Assembly (NCBI GenBank): GCA_964019425.1
Contig: OZ025832.1
Location: 1-64,000 of the forward strand
Direction of reading: 5' to 3'
DNA from: Flectonema sp. DT1601
Lineage: Eukaryota > Euglenozoa > Diplonemea > Diplonemida > Diplonemidae
Length of the DNA: 64,000 nucleotides
This document shows, piece after piece, positions 23,001 to 35,280 of this stretch. A model generated the notes under the pieces. It made no database searches. It had not been told where the DNA came from and saw only the letters and a list, made by a program, of their open reading frames with translations. Positions within the stretch are counted from its first letter, which is position 1. Every line of letters begins with the position of its first letter. Position numbers and translations under genes: made by a program.

Positions 23001-26000
23001 GTGATACGAGACCAGTTCTTTGGTCGCAAGTATTCAATTCGTTCAATTAGCCTCACGGGGTTTTCACATTGAGAAGAGAACGGTAGCCTGAGCTGCTTTT
23101 GGAGTTGAGTTTCGTGAACGACCGCCTGAACTCTCCTCATAGTTCTCTCCATTAGTTTCTTTTGTCGATGAGGAAAGAATTGATAAGGATCACCAACACG
23201 ACCTTCTGGTTGTGGTCCCATTTGAATATCAGCTGCTTTGATATAAGCGTCTCGAGTTTGAGAAAAGGATCTGTAATTTGATAAGAAGGAAGTATCCACT
23301 CCGGGAATCTCAACCATACACTTCCTCACAGCATCCCTCCTTGTTGGATAAAAACCATTTCTAGATAGCTCAAAGTACTGTCGTGGAATGCTGCTTGCAA
23401 CTAATGATAACGTGGCCTTAACTAACGTACCCTGAATTCTTGGGGGATCTGGTAGAGGTGCTGATGGGTTAAGTACGGTGTGATTAACTGGGAAGGTGTA
23501 TGAACGCTGTACTTCTGTTGTTCGGAAGCGCTTACGGGGTTCAGAAATTTGGTAAGTTATTGTCATCATTAAAAATAAAGGCAAGTCATCAACAGCATCA
23601 GGTGACTGTGATGGGTGCTGAGAAGGGGACTGTTCTTCTTCTGATTGTCCTCCCTCAGATGGCTCTGAAAAAGAATGCACCTCGCGTGGTGAATCGCAGT
23701 CTCCTTCTCTCGCTGTATTTTGTTCTTGACTACCAATCGGATCATCGACTGTACTCGAGCTTCGTGAAAGTTGCGATGGAAATGATGTTAAATCATCCGT
23801 ATCGTGATGACGATGACGATGATGATCTTTTCGTTCTTTGTCACTAAAAGATGGATACTCACAAAGCTGATCTGCTCCAGTAACAGCGACTGAACGAATT
23901 CCAGCAACTGACGGAATCTTCGCCACAACAGAAGCAGTCAAACCTTCTCCAACATGAGTTGCAGCTCCAACCTGTCCAGCTCTGTGAGTAGCAACAGTTG
24001 ACTGAGCCGCAGCGCTGCTACAAATACTGGCGCTGACCCGAGGCCATATAGTTACCCTACTACTTGGAGCACTAGCCTTCCCTCCTGCAGATACTTTTCT
24101 CTCGGTGCTGCTGCTGCCAACTTTGGCGATTATCGGTTGCGGTATCTGACCACCTCCTCTGTAAAAGTAATGACATTCTGTGCCTGCCATGGGACCGAAA
24201 TTCTTGTCGAGGACACTCTTTAGGACTTCATTAACCTTATCGTGAGGTACTGGATTTGATGATTCTGAAAACACAGCCACCAGGTCTGTGATGTCTACGT
24301 CAGAAACGTAATCAACACAAGCAGATTGAGCTCTCTTTATATCAGCTGAACTGACGTGTTCGCTACATTGAAGCATTCGATAAACTCCGAAGGCGAACAT
24401 CATTCGCTGTGCGGATTCTAAAAACATTTTAAAAGACCCAGCGCCACCCTGAGGAGATCGAGTGAGTTCCCTAAAGCCAGGCGGCTGATGTTTTATAACG
24501 TCCCCACCTGACCCTCCAGAGTCGATGACATCCCACGTGAGGGAATCGTAGCTAACTTCATGAACAATTCCTTGGTAGACTTTTGTTGGATGTTCATCAC
24601 CGTCTAAAGTAACAGAAACAGGTTTAGCAGACTCAAGTGTTGGTAATATCGTAACTAACATTCCGTATGAGTTCCCTCCCAGAGATCCACCTGATAAAGT
24701 AGTCAACTCAGAACTTTGTCTGACAGCACAATGTAATGAAGGACATGATACCAAAGAACACCCTGGGGGTATTAAGTCTGTTGGGTATTGTCCACCTGGA
24801 AAATCCGACGCTGAAATATCAATTTGAAGATTGCAAAGTAACTTCGTACAATTTAAGACTCGTGAATACACCTGTTTAGCTGCACTGCTACCTGCCCAGT
24901 CTTCCGCATCCAGTCCGTGAGCAGAACTTGTTTTAGAAGTAGCGTCAGGTTTTACAGGTTTATCTCTCTTATCATCTGCGGTCGGTGTCGCTGCTGATAA
25001 TAAAAGAGTTCGAAGGTTGGCAGCGCTACTTTTTTGCGACAAGTCCAATGGTGAAAGATCTTGTGTCTTTCCTCTAATCACCTCAACTTGCAGAACCGAA
25101 CGAACTCTTTTCAAAGTAGCCGTATCAATTCCTTGATAAACAATAACAGACTTCACAAGAGTAAGAATACCTTCGTGAGTATGACCACCCTCTTGAAGAG
25201 CTTCTAGGAGTTGTACGAAAGGTTCGCATTGCATTACATCATCTTCGGTGTCAACAGATTTAGAAGATTGTTGTGGAACAGAATCAGAAACACAAGGGAA
25301 CTGAAGAATATTATAAGATCCTCCTCTTAATAATAAATCAACTTGAGGGAGGTGAAGCTTCTCACTTTTAACAAACGGCCGATCAGTAGAATCGACTGGT
25401 GTTTGAGTTGAATGCGGTTCTGAATCCTGAGTTGGATACCAAACAGGAACAGTTGATGGAGCTGTCGTAACTGGAGCGAATCTACTGATGTCAGATGAGG
25501 CTTTAGTCACATCTGATTCGATCACACAGGGAAGACAAACTTCAATTTCTTGAATTCGATTTGCTTGTTGACATTCGAGACAAACCCATCGAACAGTTGT
25601 TTGCGGTTGTCGTTTACGACATTTGAAACACGTCCAGGTAGTGGTTGCTGGGACTTCAAACAGTCGATGCTCATCATGTTCAGATATAATTCTCATATGA
25701 GCCTTAGCGTGCTGAACTACCAAAGGACTGGACTGTGGATGTGATACAGATTGAAGTGACTCCAACATATTTGCATAAGTTGCAAAAGTGTGAGTAATCA
25801 AATTGTGTTGTAAATATATTTCTTCCAAAAGCTCTTCCCGCTTCCTCTCAGTGAAGGCAATACCTGCTGCAGCAGGTTGCTTTCTGTCACCCTGCTCCAT
25901 CCAAATCTCAACATCAATGGCGGTTGTCTTTAGGTGAGCGCTGTATAGTATCATTGGTCCTTTGTCGACCATGAATTCTCTATAAAGTACAGTTCTCTCT

Positions 26001-28444
26001 CCTTCACGGACACAGATAGCGACAAATGAATCTTTAATACGAGACAAAACAAAAGCATTATGGACATTCAATCCCAGATTTAACACATTCGAATTATAAG
26101 ACCTAACCGTTGGAACTGACCAGGACCACTTCCTATGGGTACACTGAAAGGATAATGGTGAAAGAGAAGAGACATGTCTGTGAATTGCTGGTTTTATGTT
26201 TTTAATTTGAATGTGATTTGTTGGTTTTGGACAAGGAAGGTCAGATACTTGCTCTAAAGTAATAAGTGATGTTCTTAATTCCATAATATCACTTAGAATA
26301 CTCGACAACTCATCTCTAACAACACTTACTGTTAAACAATGTCTTTGATGAAGCATCGAGTTATAAGTACTTTGCGAATAACCAGAAGATTTCACCACCT
26401 TACGCAACTCCGACAGCAGAGATGTCCTTTGATGTAAAGTTGCTGCAAATATTGATGTTCTAATTTCCATGCAAGCAGGTAAACGAGCTCCTTCTCTGAG
26501 AAAGAATTGCGCGATAACAACAACACCGTTACTGAGTCTTCTTACATGAGGACGGTTCGATGAGTAAGGATGATGTAACGTGTTATCAATTGAAGTCAGT
26601 GATGTAGAAGCATGAGCTGGCCATTTCTGCATAATACTCTGCGCTAATGTGTGAATGTCATGAGTTCTGTTGGCATCGTAACTATCAGAAGCAGGATATC
26701 CAAATACAATATCCGTGTTGGAGGGACTGTCATTTATTAGAACTGTTAAGCTTTGAGTACACGCTACCGTCTTCCAAATAGCAGAACAGCCTTCCTTTGA
26801 TGAATGATGAGTTATTTCTGAAGATGTTCTTTCTTTCCCTGACGGGTCCATTATACTACAGAACAGAACATCACGTTTGTGAAGGTCTTTTAAGAATTCG
26901 TGTAGACGAAGAAGTTCCTTTGAAACATTTCCAGAAGGCAACGATTCGGTAAATAGTTGATTTCCATAATTCTGAAGATTTGATCCAACAATCCAGACTC
27001 TAACTTCAAGAAGACCACTCTGAGAAAGATGAGAAGTAATTCCATGACCTCTACTCTCATGTGAGTCTATAGAAGCTTCATAAAGAAGAGTAACAACAGA
27101 GATTGGTCCATCTCTATCAGTAGTCCAAGGTAATGATGATTGAATAACTAATGGATTATTCTGAGCTCTTGTTTGAGCTGTTACTGTCCAACCTTCTCTT
27201 ATGCGTTGGTCTCTCAAAGCCGATGGATCTGAAATAGTAATAGACCATCTCATCATCAGATTCTTACTTTGTTTTTCATTAACTCCATCCACATCAACAC
27301 CGCTGTACCAATTTCCAGGAACTAAGATGCCAGGTTTTCTTGATATAGTACGAGATAGTACTGCTCTGCGTAACTTGCAAGACAGTACTTGAGTTGTAAC
27401 ATCTGTAGTTGGATGATGTGCCGTCAAACAGATGACATTCGCAGCCAACACCACAACTGTTAGTGTTCTGAGCAGCTTTTCACTGTGGAAATTAAAGAAA
27501 TCACACGCTGGTTTCACGAGAGTATTTCCAACATAACCAGCTCCAAGTAACTCAGCCTGACCGAGAGTACCAGGTGTTGGTCCTAATCGTTCTATGAACC
27601 CCCAGTCGATCAGAATCGCAGATGTTGCTGCTGCCAGAGACTGCAACTTGTGAATCTTACTGTCATTTCCAACATTGATAAAAACAAGTTGAGCATCTCT
27701 AAGTACTAACTTATCACGAATGGCTAAAGCAACAGCGCTGTCGTATAAATGATCTCTTTGAAAGTCAGTGATGACGGTGAAGATTGGAATCCCTGCGCCG
27801 AGGCGTTCAGATGCTGCGTTGAGTACGTCAAGAAGTGATCCAATATTATAGTTATTGTGTTCTCCTGTTGGAGTTACTTTTCGTAGTATTCTACTTGAAG
27901 AAAATGCTCTCGTCTCTGCTTCCTTTAGACCTGCTAACAGTTGAGATATAACAAGTTCAGCTGTGTCTTTATTAACAACAACATCCTGACACATACAATC
28001 AACAATAGCATGATCAGCTTGGTGTAGTAGTACTGTGAGTGTTATTTTACTGTTCGCTTGGATATTCACATCCAGAGTGTCGTTTCCGACTGCATCGACT
28101 CCACACAAAGTTTTTATAAATCTCGCTAATGAGAGACAAGCTCTATCATAAAGACACTGACCTGATTGCTGATCAATTGTAACCAACGCTGGGAACACAA
28201 TAGAAACAACCAACGAGTAAGTATCATAAATAGAAGTCACAACGCTATTCGCTCGATTGATAACTCCACTTGGAAGAGCTGTCAGTACCTCTGCCCCTGA
28301 TGAAGCCACATTGGCTCGAGATAAGTAAGACTCATACCATCTCCATCTCTCAACAGCATCAAAACGTTCTTCATCATTGTTTCTAATGTGTAATATTACT
28401 TCCGGTGTTGAAGGAGATGTTCTGTAGTCAAAGCATCTCCTCAT
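17045..28444 (-). CDS. SZT2: Giant SZT2-like protein (KICSTOR subunit homologue)
   Basis: Three exons join in frame: 28444-19862, 19791-19615 and 19546-17045, with introns of 70 nt (GTACGTC...CAACACAG) and 68 nt (GTATGG...CCAAACAG). The product is about 3753 aa; human SZT2 is 3432 aa. The N-terminal region follows SZT2 closely in pattern: YSLVVSIVFPALVTIDQQSG, then CLYDRACLSLARFIKTL, then a strand-helix block with TLTVLLHQADHAIVDC, and later LLDVLNAASERLGAGIPIF. A treble-clef-like cluster of CxxC pairs (TCFKCRKRQ...CLECQQAN...CLPC) lies near residue 935, and long acidic disordered stretches lie near 1500-1600 and 2240-2400. The ATG is 10 nt after the acceptor TTCCCTCACAG. In animals SZT2 recruits GATOR1 to lysosomes to repress TORC1 when amino acids are short. 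That role here is inferred from family only. Confidence 0.75.
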
Positions 28445-29079
28445 GATGAGTACCCTGTGAGGGAAGTTAAGTAAATTAAAACAACATCAACCACGTTACT
28501 CACTCATTCACACTCTCACTTAGTACTTGTTCATGTCTATTGAGTGAAGTCAGAAAAATGAGATGACAAAAAAAACAGAATTCATTACTTCAAAAAACAG
28601 TAACTTATATTTCATCAAATAAAAAATAATAATACATGTGAGAAAAAAAAGGAGAGAGAGATCGATTGCCTCAAACCAATAATCTCTTCAAACTAATTTG
28701 TGTGCAAACACACATCGAGAACAGCAAAAAAAAAAAAAATTAATGTTGGGTTGTCTTGTAGGAGATTTTATCGAATAACCCGCCTTGTCGTTTGATCAGT
28801 TGTTTGATAAGAACTACCGCAGTGTATTGAGAAGGAATCTTTCAGTAGCAAAAAGAAGCAAATAACCAAAAAAACAGATTCATGAAGAGAGTACGACCTC
28901 CAGTTCCTGAATGAAGGAACCTAACTCTGAACAGAAATACCCATTAAATAGGTCTCATAATCTGATATGATTTCACTAACCGAACACTTTACTCATATGT
29001 GGCGTCACTTGCTTATCGCAGAAGCTTATGCACATCGACGCAAAGAATTAGAGAAAAGAGAAGGAAGAGGAATATACAC
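28445..29079. other. Spacer upstream of the SZT2-like gene
   Basis: Part of the longest gap inside the cluster (28445-29607). The SZT2 acceptor lies at its left edge. The rest is AT-rich with short A runs. No gene seen on either strand. Confidence 0.6.
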
Positions 29080-29223
29080 CAGTGGGACTAACCCACTGAC
29101 CTCAAGTCAGTGGGACTAACCCACTGACCTCAAGTCAGTGAGACTAACCCACTGAGCTCAAGTCAGTGGGACTAACCCACTGACCTCAAGTCAGTGGGAC
29201 TAACCCACTGACCTCAAGTCAGG
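29080..29223. repeat. 28-bp minisatellite, five units, each with an inverted repeat
   Basis: Units begin with CAGTGGG at 29080, 29108, 29136, 29164 and 29192. Each contains TCAGTGGG-ACTAA-CCCACTGA, a perfect 8-bp stem with a 5-nt loop, then TGACCTCAAGTCA, an imperfect second inverted repeat. The third unit differs at two positions, one of them within a stem arm. There is no spacer variation, so this is not a CRISPR-like array. Confidence 0.95.
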
Positions 29224-29607
29224 TATATTTTCTTGCGAAACGTGCGAATCGGGAAAAAAGATAAAAACAAAGAAACTCTATTACAGCACTCGCTACGACT
29301 ATCACTTCACTGTAACCCGGAAGGGTACCAGTTTGAGTAAAGTAACGAACAAACATAAATAAAATCCTCCTTCCCGACAAAAACAGATTAAACGAAACAC
29401 TAGCAATGAAACACACTGAAGGCGATTGGGATGATTGTCTGTAACGGCAAACGACGAATTGGGGTGGCAAGAAACAGACTCCCCGTTAACGGAGTCTTAA
29501 AGAGAATGTATTCAATACGTCTCTTCAAGGATCGATGAGCAGACAGAACCCATTCGAATGTTGGGAACGAAGTCTTTCAGCAAACAGCAATCTTCTGACT
29601 GTTTGGA
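29224..29607. other. Spacer, 3' flank of the metallo-hydrolase gene
   Basis: No convincing gene. A minus-strand open frame of about 80 codons here has no recognisable domain. Confidence 0.5.
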
Positions 29608-31542
29608 TTAATTCTCTCCAACACAAAGTGACAGAGCAGCTAACGAATCAGAGTTTGAACTCGGAGGAGCTCTCTGAAAGGATGGAGCAACAGATTTCAA
29701 TCGAGTAAAGGAATGAGGACAGATTGGACAATCATCTCTCGATACCATTCTCAGATCAACATCTGGTGCAGTAGCTCGAACTTCTTCCGAATTGATATCC
29801 AAATCAGAAGGTACGAACTCCACGAGATCCAACAAATCAAGTCTTTGACGACTATTATCCGCGAGAGCTGATGAGAACGAAAGCAATTTCGATTTTTCAG
29901 ATTTCGAGAATGCCTTGTCCCAGTAGCAGCTCAAAAGAGTATTCGGAGAAAGACGAAGACCTAGGTTTAGGTTTGAGAGGATTTTCAGAACCCTGTCGAA
30001 GTGTATTTCTGGATTTAATTTATCGCAGCAATCGAACTTAAAACGCGAAACGATTCTTTGAGGAGGTCGGGTCCCAAGAACAAGTAGAGCTTCTCTCAAA
30101 GTATCTGACGGAGTAATGACCTCGTCACTCATTTCACAATCTTTAAAGTAATGTGGTAGAGCTACCGACTCATCCCAGTCACTAATTAGTTTTTGAAGCC
30201 TATTACCAGCATCAGTAGCGGATACTTTATCTCCTTTCAACTCTTCAATAAGTTTCTCAACGTCAACAGTGAAAAGAGTTGTGAATGGATCTCCTCGTGA
30301 CTTTAATTTTTCCTCAGCGAGTACCTTTCTAGGAAGCTCACTGAGAGTTCTATTTTCACGGATTTCATCACACACCGTGCAGTACATTACTTGCGCAAGA
30401 CCAGCAGCATGTCGATACACTTTTGCAAACTCCGGAGTTGTTAATAAAAGATCAGAAACCATTGTAATTGGAACATCAGGATGTGAACATGTAGTACTGT
30501 GATTGGCGCGGTAGAAAGCACTGGCAGCACTAAAGAATGAAGTTGGTTTCGCTAAAGTAGTGTCATCAGTCAATATGTCTTTCATTAAAGAACTATATTC
30601 ATGACCAGGATAAACAATCGTATCCATGCTGCAGCGTTCTATTATCGTTGCGTGGTTTCTTGTTGTTTCGATCTTCGTTCCTTCGAAAGGTGCACCAGAC
30701 GCACCATTAAAAAGAGTGTCACCTGAAAACAATATCTTACCTCCAACGAAGAACATAATATGTCCTTTGGTATGACACGGAGCTCCGATTGCTTCTATTT
30801 CACATCTTCCAATAAAGAATCGATCTCCGTCTTTAACTTTATGAGTGGAGTTGACTACCTGATCGTGAATACTGCTGTAGATGTGGAGGTGTTCTTGATT
30901 TTCAGGAGATAGAAGTTTCGCGTTGAGTAATTCTTTTTCAAGTGTTAGATTAGCGTACATATGATCCCAGTGATGGTGTGTGGTCAGGATGGCTGTTATC
31001 TTTATTGGAGTTCCATAGAAAGATTTTCTTGAGATCGCATGAAGTCTCTTCATTACCATATCACTGTCACCTGGATCTATCAGAAATCCTCTGACAGGCA
31101 CTCCATCTTCTGCTTCTACAACCAACCAACAATAATTATTTGTAAAATTAGCAATTGCGAACACATGAGCTTTGTATTGACAGTCGTCTGTGTCGTCGTC
31201 TTTTTCACTTTTTTGACTAATTGAATAACCAGGAACTTCAATATACTTCACAGGAAGTGTTCTTCCATTATACTTCAACCACTTTGCGTGTAACCATCCC
31301 AAATGTCTTAAGTAAAGATTTGAATATATACAACCGAATGCACCCATCCAAATTAATTTACAAAAACCCAACAACACTGCTGCTGGTAATACAAGTCCTG
31401 CTGCTACCGATAGGCCGAGCAATAATATAATAATTAAAGCTAATACAGCAATTATAACTGAGGCTACATGGGTGACCTTTTTTAGTATCCCTCCTTCGCT
31501 TTTTGATAAGGATATTTGTGGAGTGGTGGAAACATTGTACAT
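29608..31542 (-). CDS. Membrane-anchored glyoxalase II-like metallo-beta-lactamase protein
   Basis: 644 aa, single exon. The ATG at 31542 is 6 nt after the acceptor CCCTAACAG. A strongly hydrophobic segment (about residues 22-60) predicts one or two membrane passes. The hydrolase domain has all metal ligands of the hydroxyacylglutathione hydrolase group: THHHWDH (about 186), PCHTKGH, SGDTLF and YPGHEYS. Usual glyoxalase II is about 260 aa; here a C-terminal extension of some 250 residues follows, with no domain I recognise. Glyoxalase II hydrolyses S-lactoylglutathione (the trypanothione adduct in trypanosomatids); substrate here is unknown. A copy of the dispersed U6-like repeat ends about 15 bp upstream. 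Confidence 0.85.
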   Translation of the reverse strand: MYNVSTTPQISLSKSEGGILKKVTHVASVIIAVLALIIILLLGLSVAAGLVLPAAVLLGFCKLIWMGAFGCIYSNLYLRHLGWLHAKWLKYNGRTLPVKYIEVPGYSISQKSEKDDDTDDCQYKAHVFAIANFTNNYCWLVVEAEDGVPVRGFLIDPGDSDMVMKRLHAISRKSFYGTPIKITAILTTHHHWDHMYANLTLEKELLNAKLLSPENQEHLHIYSSIHDQVVNSTHKVKDGDRFFIGRCEIEAIGAPCHTKGHIMFFVGGKILFSGDTLFNGASGAPFEGTKIETTRNHATIIERCSMDTIVYPGHEYSSLMKDILTDDTTLAKPTSFFSAASAFYRANHSTTCSHPDVPITMVSDLLLTTPEFAKVYRHAAGLAQVMYCTVCDEIRENRTLSELPRKVLAEEKLKSRGDPFTTLFTVDVEKLIEELKGDKVSATDAGNRLQKLISDWDESVALPHYFKDCEMSDEVITPSDTLREALLVLGTRPPQRIVSRFKFDCCDKLNPEIHFDRVLKILSNLNLGLRLSPNTLLSCYWDKAFSKSEKSKLLSFSSALADNSRQRLDLLDLVEFVPSDLDINSEEVRATAPDVDLRMVSRDDCPICPHSFTRLKSVAPSFQRAPPSSNSDSLAALSLCVGEN

Positions 31543-31556
31543 GTGGAACTGTTAGG

Positions 31557-31693
31557 GATACTATGATTAAATATAAAGCAACTTGAAACTGGCTAAAACG
31601 AATACAGGGTTCAACCAAATCTGGTTGCAATAAAAAGAGACCAACAGTTGGTATCGATAAAATCCCATATGTGCTGTCGAATATAAGGGGGAT
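31557..31693 (-). repeat. Dispersed ~135-bp repeat, copy 2 (U6-like end)
   Basis: Matches 9006-9140 over its whole length with small indels. On the minus strand it starts ATTCGACAGCACATAT and ends at ATCATAGTATC. The next bases (CCTAACAG) provide the splice acceptor of the hydrolase gene, so the element forms that gene's immediate 5' flank. Confidence 0.85.
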
Positions 31694-31842
31694 GAGCATA
31701 TATTTATTAAATTGTGATGAAGAATAGGAGCAAGGTAGAATCTATTTAAAAAAAGTGAAAGCAAAAAAAAAAAAAAAAAAACACAGAAGTGAATTTTTTT
31801 CAATTTTCAATCAAAAAAAAAAAAAAAAAAAAAAATTAAATA

Positions 31843-34446
31843 TTATGTCAGACTCAGTCCCCACTTATCAGTTATCACTCCGAGTTTCTCTCTCTCTTCC
31901 TCGTTAAGTGAATTGTCACTGAGTTCATGATTACTAGCCAAGTAACAAATGATTTCATTATTCTCTCGAGACAAGTGGTAGCTGATTATTGGTTTTCCCT
32001 CATGAAATGAATTAACATCAATCGAATCATCGTATATAAGAATACGAGAAACCAATTCAATGCTGTCAGACGTGCATAATATACCAATCCGTTCTGACTC
32101 TGAAAACAACGTCAACAAAACTTTTGTTAGCAAATCGAATTTCATTTGTAGAGAGAATAGAAGAGTTTGGTGAAGTTTCTTCCAAAGTAATCCTTTGAAC
32201 CCTCGAGTTACGACTGTTTTACAACTTTCTTCTGATAAATCATTAGCTCGTCTTAGTAAATTATATTTGTTAGATTCAAAATATCGATGAGCCCTCGCAG
32301 CAGATTGCGATAATATCAAATCCCACACATGAGGAAAGTTCATCTCCTCAATGATTTCATTAATTCCACCAGAAGTTTGAATCGAAGAAAGCTCGAGTTG
32401 TGATATTTCAGTTTCTCGCAATGCTCCAACTCTGTTTGCAGAAAGTACATACGAAGGTCGGTAGTCAATATCTACAAGAGGATGTGATAGCAAGAGTTGA
32501 ACTATTTCCCAATCTGACTTTTCCATCGCAATTTGCAATCCAACAGACATATCATCTGGAGAACAACAACGAGGATCAGCACCCAATTCCAACAACAGAG
32601 AAGCAGCTTCTTTATTACCGGAATCGATAGCTTCCAGTAGCGGGTATCTTATTTTTGATGGTTTTCGTTCCCAATCTTTACCGTGTGCCTTTGCGATTTC
32701 ACGCGGAGTCATATCTGACCAGATTTTTAAATGATCAAATTCAACTAATTTCGGATAAGTTATAATCTCACTAAGAGCTTCAGAGAATTGATTGCTGCAG
32801 AGAACCAAACTCGCATCGTCTTTTTCGTTAAATCCGATGCAAACCAGCAGCGGGTTCCTCCGCAGAAGCTGCAGCCACTCTTTATCTGAACTGTTGTTTC
32901 TTATTGCTTCACAGAACAGTTTTATCAACGCACTCGCAGAGACGAAGGTTTTAAATGCAATTTCTTTTGGAGACTCCAAGATGTCAATTATATCGTCGAC
33001 GGTTGGTATCCACGTGTTGTATTTAAACATAACCTGAATTGTTTATTTATTATTATTAGTACACAAACAGGAAGTTAATTATCTCATTGGGGAGATCACA
33101 TACCTGGTTACTGTCTTGAGCGCTGTTACCAAAAAGTGTTTCAATCCTCATCCTGTCACCACCACTGTAGTCTAGTAGCTGCAGTTCACAATCACTGTAT
33201 GGAGCTGTAGGAGACCAATTCAGGACAGTGTCGTGAGGTAAGTCATTCATCTCTTCTTCAATTAATAAGTCAGAAACAGGAAGTAATTTATAATCAGATT
33301 CCTCCTCTACTTGAATAGCTTCAGAAATCCCATCAGAGCTATCAGACTTGTCAACAGAATGACTGTTTGGACTAGTCGGTTGTAGGGAATCGTACCACTC
33401 TTCCAATAGAGCCTTTGACTCACTCACGTCTGATATAAAAGTCTTCTCTTCATGAGAACACAAATCAAACACCGAACTGTTCAAAGATGACATTCTCATG
33501 TTAGGACTCGATTTCTCATTTCTAGTTCCGAGGATATCTGTTTTGTGTTTATTATTATTCATTATCCAGTCTGGTTGTTATTATTTTTTGATAAAGAAAA
33601 CACACCTGAGAACTGTATCTGAGTACTACGTTGGTTTCCAGATAATTTCAATTCCTGTGATTCAGAAAACGAGTAAAAAGTTTCCAACGCACGCTGTGCC
33701 ATTTTATCTGCTACGATATTTTTCCCAGCCAGAGCGTGGCCCTCAGCAATCTTTGCCAAGGCATGAGAAACATGTTCTTTGAAAGAGACAGAATCACACT
33801 GACACATGTAGACTTCGTATATGAGAATAGCATCAGTGAAACAGTCACAAGCAATTCTTATTGATTGGTCTCTGTTTGCTGTAGTATCTCTAACTTGTAT
33901 TCTCCATTCATCACCTCCAAAACTATTATCTTCAGTTGAAGACACTAGTTGAGTTAGTTGTTGATTAAAGTTAAAAGCATTCTCAGTATGGCTATCTCCT
34001 AAATGGACTTTGATCCCAGCAATCACTGGATGATTGTGTACATAAATTAGTTGAGCAAAGTGAAGTGCGTAAGTGTGAGTTGCGATTACTTGTAGTTCTT
34101 CGTCTGCTTCAAAACATCGACCGAGGCATTCCGAACATCGAAGTAGTTCTAAAATAAAATGTTGAGAAGGAGATTCATTCTTTTCAATATCCGAAAGGAT
34201 AAGTTGCATGTACATTCTTAGCTCTCTTGAATACCATTTCTTACTTTGTTCAAAATTACCAACTGCTTCAGCAGCAATTGCGAAAGCCTTCATTTCTGCT
34301 ACCGTGTCAGCGGTCACTGTGTCGCCTAATATGTTATTCGGTTCTTCATCAACCTCAACTCGATACATTCCTGTAAAAGTCCTAATATTTTCTGATACTC
34401 GCGGACTGTCATCATTACCGTGAGTTAGTAATGTGACGCCTTCCAT
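31843..34446 (-). CDS. TPR-like and ankyrin-repeat protein
   Basis: Exons 34446-33606, 33537-33104 and 33033-31843 join in frame to 821 aa. Introns are 68 nt (GTGTGT...CAAAACAG) and 70 nt (GTATGTG...TACTAATAA...ATTCAG, with a TACTAAT branch-point-like motif). The first third is alpha-helical with TPR-like helices (AEMKAFAIAAEAVGNFEQSK). The middle is Ser/Asp/Glu-rich and likely disordered. The last exon has ankyrin repeats near residue 550-620 (PLLEAIDSGNKEAASLLLEL, QIAMEKSDWEIVQLLLSHP). The start follows an AACAACAG acceptor and an A-rich leader containing ATGTAA. It is probably a scaffold or adaptor; partner unknown. Confidence 0.75.
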
Positions 34447-34665
34447 CTCTTTTTTTTTTTGTTTACATTTCCTGTTGTTTCATAATTAGATAACTTTATG
34501 ATTGAGTTCTATTCGATCCTATTTAATATTCTAATCCTTATCTACGATACAAATAAAACTAAACAAAAATTAAAGTCGTTTAACAAAAAACACCCATCTC
34601 AAGTGACAGGAGAAGTTGATAATCTAAATAGCAATTAAAATCCAAACAGAACTCTGAACATTAAT

Positions 34666-35235
34666 TCAAACAAATAAAGATCCCGGAGTACATCGTTGCT
34701 GAGGAGGCATTGGAGGTCGGTCCTCTGAATTAGCTCTTAGAGAGTGTAATAGGTTGCTCATTTCCCCTTGAAGACGTGAAAAGTTCCACGGTGTGGGTGA
34801 TGACTCGTGAGCTCCTCCAGCGGGTGTAACGACTCCAGTTCTCGTCGGGTAGCTCGACATTGAAACCGCTCGCTGCGGATCAATTCTAATTAATTTATTT
34901 GACATCAAATCATTCTCAACTTGTAAATTATGAAGTTGTTGTTCTCGTTCTGTTTTAATGTCCATCAGTTTTTGAATTTCTTTTTCGAGATCAGCAACAC
35001 ATCCGACAGTAGTCCCATACTCCTCTTGTAGAGCAGCAGCTCTATGAAGATAATCAAGTTGTGACTCAACACCTGAAGTAAGTTCAGCAAGACGACGTTC
35101 CGTATCTTGTTTGAGAGTTAGTTGACCTTCCATATGATGAGATATCAATCCTTCTCTTAAGGTTAATAATTGACCATCGAGATCACTTCTAACAGACTCA
35201 AGTAAAGAAGCCAACTCTGGCGCTGTTATCACTTC

Positions 35236-35280
<45 letters not shown>

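Noticed and set aside
29080-29223. CRISPR-like array
   Set aside because: The units are contiguous with no unique spacers, and the context is eukaryotic.
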